A stretch of 64,000 nucleotides of DNA, from the NCBI GenBank assembly GCA_024707205.1, contig JANQAD010000001.1, positions 2,197,979 through 2,261,978 of the forward strand, given 5' to 3'. The DNA is from Demequina sp. (lineage in GTDB: Bacteria > Actinomycetota > Actinomycetes > Actinomycetales > Demequinaceae). The position numbers were made by a program, and so were the translations under genes. The notes under the pieces were generated by a model. It did not search any database and was not told the DNA's origin. It saw only the letters and a program-made list of their open reading frames with translations. Positions 63,180-64,000 of this stretch are shown here, one piece after another. The first letter of the stretch is position 1. Every line of letters begins with the position of its first letter.

Positions 63180-63835
63180 GTGCTCGGCTGGCTGCGCCCG
63201 GTCATGGGCGCCATCTGGAAGGCGCCAGCGCGTGGGCTCCTGAAGCTTGGCGTGCACCCCAACGTCATGACGCTCGTCGGCACCGCAGGCGTGGTCTTCG
63301 GCGCGCTGTTCTTCTTTCCCAAGGGGGCATCTGGCTGTTCTGGGGAGTCATGGTGGTCACGCTGTTCGTGGTCACCGACATGCTCGATGGCACCATGGCT
63401 CGCCTCGGCGACAAGTCGTCCCGACTCGGTGCCTTCCTCGACTCCACCTTGGACCGGGTCGCGGACGCCGCCATCTATGGCGCGCTCGTGTGGAGCTTTG
63501 TCGACGTCTCGCGGGTAACCTCGGCCGCCGCCCTCGTGTGTTTGATCCTTGGCTTCTTGGTCCCATATTCGCGCGCTAAGGCGGAGTCGATCGGCGTTGA
63601 GGCTAAGGGCGGGTTCGCGCAGCGTTCCGATCGCCTTGTGCTTGGGCTGACCGCGACCGGCCTCGTGGGCCTTGGGCTGCCCGTCGGGGTGCTGACGTGG
63701 ACGCTGTGGCTCCTGTCGCTTCTCGCGGCGCTCACGTTTGCTCAGCGCATCTACTCGGTGGTCAAGGCCGCACGGCGCGATCCCGACTGGAACAAGGACC
63801 TCGACATTCGCGTGGAGCACGAGCCGCATTCATGA
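63180..63835 (+). CDS. pgsA: CDP-alcohol phosphatidyltransferase (phosphatidylinositol phosphate synthase type), one frameshift at 63323-63327
   Basis: About 218 residues once corrected. The CDP-alcohol phosphotransferase signature DMLDGTMARLGDKSSRLGAFLDSTLDR has all four catalytic Asp (DxxDG...AR...GxxxDxxxD). Six membrane helices are expected. The frame breaks at AAGGGGGCATC: a sixth G gives GGIWLFWGVMVVTLF and joins the two conserved parts. By synteny with mycobacterial Rv2612c it makes phosphatidylinositol phosphate for PIM/lipoarabinomannan. GTG 63180 follows the HIT gene by 1 nt. The stop overlaps the patA start (ATGA). Confidence 0.9.
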
Positions 63836-64000
63836 ATTCCTTGCTCGTGGCGATGCGCGTGTCGCGCTACCTGCCGCGCACCGTGGTGAGGGCCGGAGCG
63901 TGGGCTGGCTCCAACGTCGGCTGGCTGCGCAATGGCCGCGACCGCAAGCGGCTCGAGGACAACCTGCACCGCGTTACGGGCCTCACCGGTCGTGGCCTGT
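63832..64000 (+). CDS. patA: Phosphatidylinositol mannoside acyltransferase, N-terminal fragment
   Basis: Only 56 codons are in the window, running open to the end: MNSLLVAMRVSRYLPRTVV followed by RAGAWAGSNVGWL and LEDNLHRVTGL. The pattern matches the start of LpxL/HtrB-type lauroyl acyltransferases (NLxRVxG), of which PatA (Rv2611c) acylates mannosylated phosphatidylinositol. The catalytic HX4D motif would lie beyond the window. Identification depends mainly on position after pgsA. Confidence 0.7.
   Translation, partial: MNSLLVAMRVSRYLPRTVVRAGAWAGSNVGWLRNGRDRKRLEDNLHRVTGLTGRGL

Overview
The window is a gene-dense, high-GC piece of an actinobacterial chromosome. The gene order points to the order Micrococcales (something near Demequina or Cellulomonas). 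This placement rests on gene content and synteny, not on a phylogeny. Evidence includes the sigA-parE-parC-sepH-dut-DUF3710-trkA-dxs core region, DUF4193/DUF3710/DUF3159/DUF3000 families, PASTA kinase, SepH, a thrS-HIT-pgsA-patA cluster with the order seen in mycobacteria, leaderless genes, and frequent GTG/TTG starts. No phage, transposase, CRISPR array or classical defence island is visible.

Layout. 1-1545: C-terminal part of a secreted carbohydrate-binding (CBM9) protein with three Ig-like repeats. 1542-7123: DEDD exonuclease/GIY-YIG protein, a CxxC mini-protein, acyl-CoA ligase, ROK glucokinase and a PlsC-type acyltransferase. 7199-14610: PPi-type phosphofructokinase, class II DAHP synthase, PASTA kinase, LysM/transglycosylase, an Rv2175c-like DNA-binding protein and a polyprenyl synthase; this resembles the mycobacterial Rv2173-Rv2182c neighbourhood. 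14717-26718: DUF4192, the principal sigma factor, small proteins, transporters, GNATs and topoisomerase IV (parE, parC), with a repeat-rich 424-bp intergenic region near 18.4-18.8 kb. 26835-37390: DUF5998, phosphodiesterase-like protein, SepH, IMPase, DUF4193, dut-DUF3710-OB fold-DUF3159, two TrkA proteins facing a KimA/APC-type permease, and a TRAM methyltransferase. 37314-44519: membrane-embedded hydrolase, aconitase, dxs. 44662-50146: RNase D, DUF3000, gnd, RibD-like reductase, ZapE/AFG1 ATPase, MarR. 50256-57809: MFS exporter with twin MarR operators, PPK2, treZ-treY, EEP-family protein. 57826-60332: four tRNAs (two Val, Cys, Gly) and pabB-pabC. 60392-64000: small acidic protein, thrS, HIT, pgsA, start of patA.

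Themes. Lipid and cell-envelope genes (plsC, idsA, LysM/SLT, pgsA, patA), central carbon genes (glucokinase, PPi-PFK, gnd, acnA, treYZ, polyphosphate kinase) and division/chromosome genes (SepH, ZapE, ParC/ParE) dominate. At least 13 genes carry a TAnnnT hexamer 6-8 nt before the start codon, so leaderless transcripts are common.

Two signals cut across the annotation. First, six conserved genes (parE, the KimA-like permease, gnd, treZ, pabB, pgsA) each carry one single-base frameshift, and sigA lacks an in-frame canonical start at its apparent N-terminus; residual sequencing errors are the simplest explanation. Second, the 11-mer GCCCGACGCTG occurs 14 times by my hand count (under one expected from base composition), in both orientations, in different reading frames and often just after stop codons. 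I know of no assigned role for it; it is the best candidate here for something undescribed.
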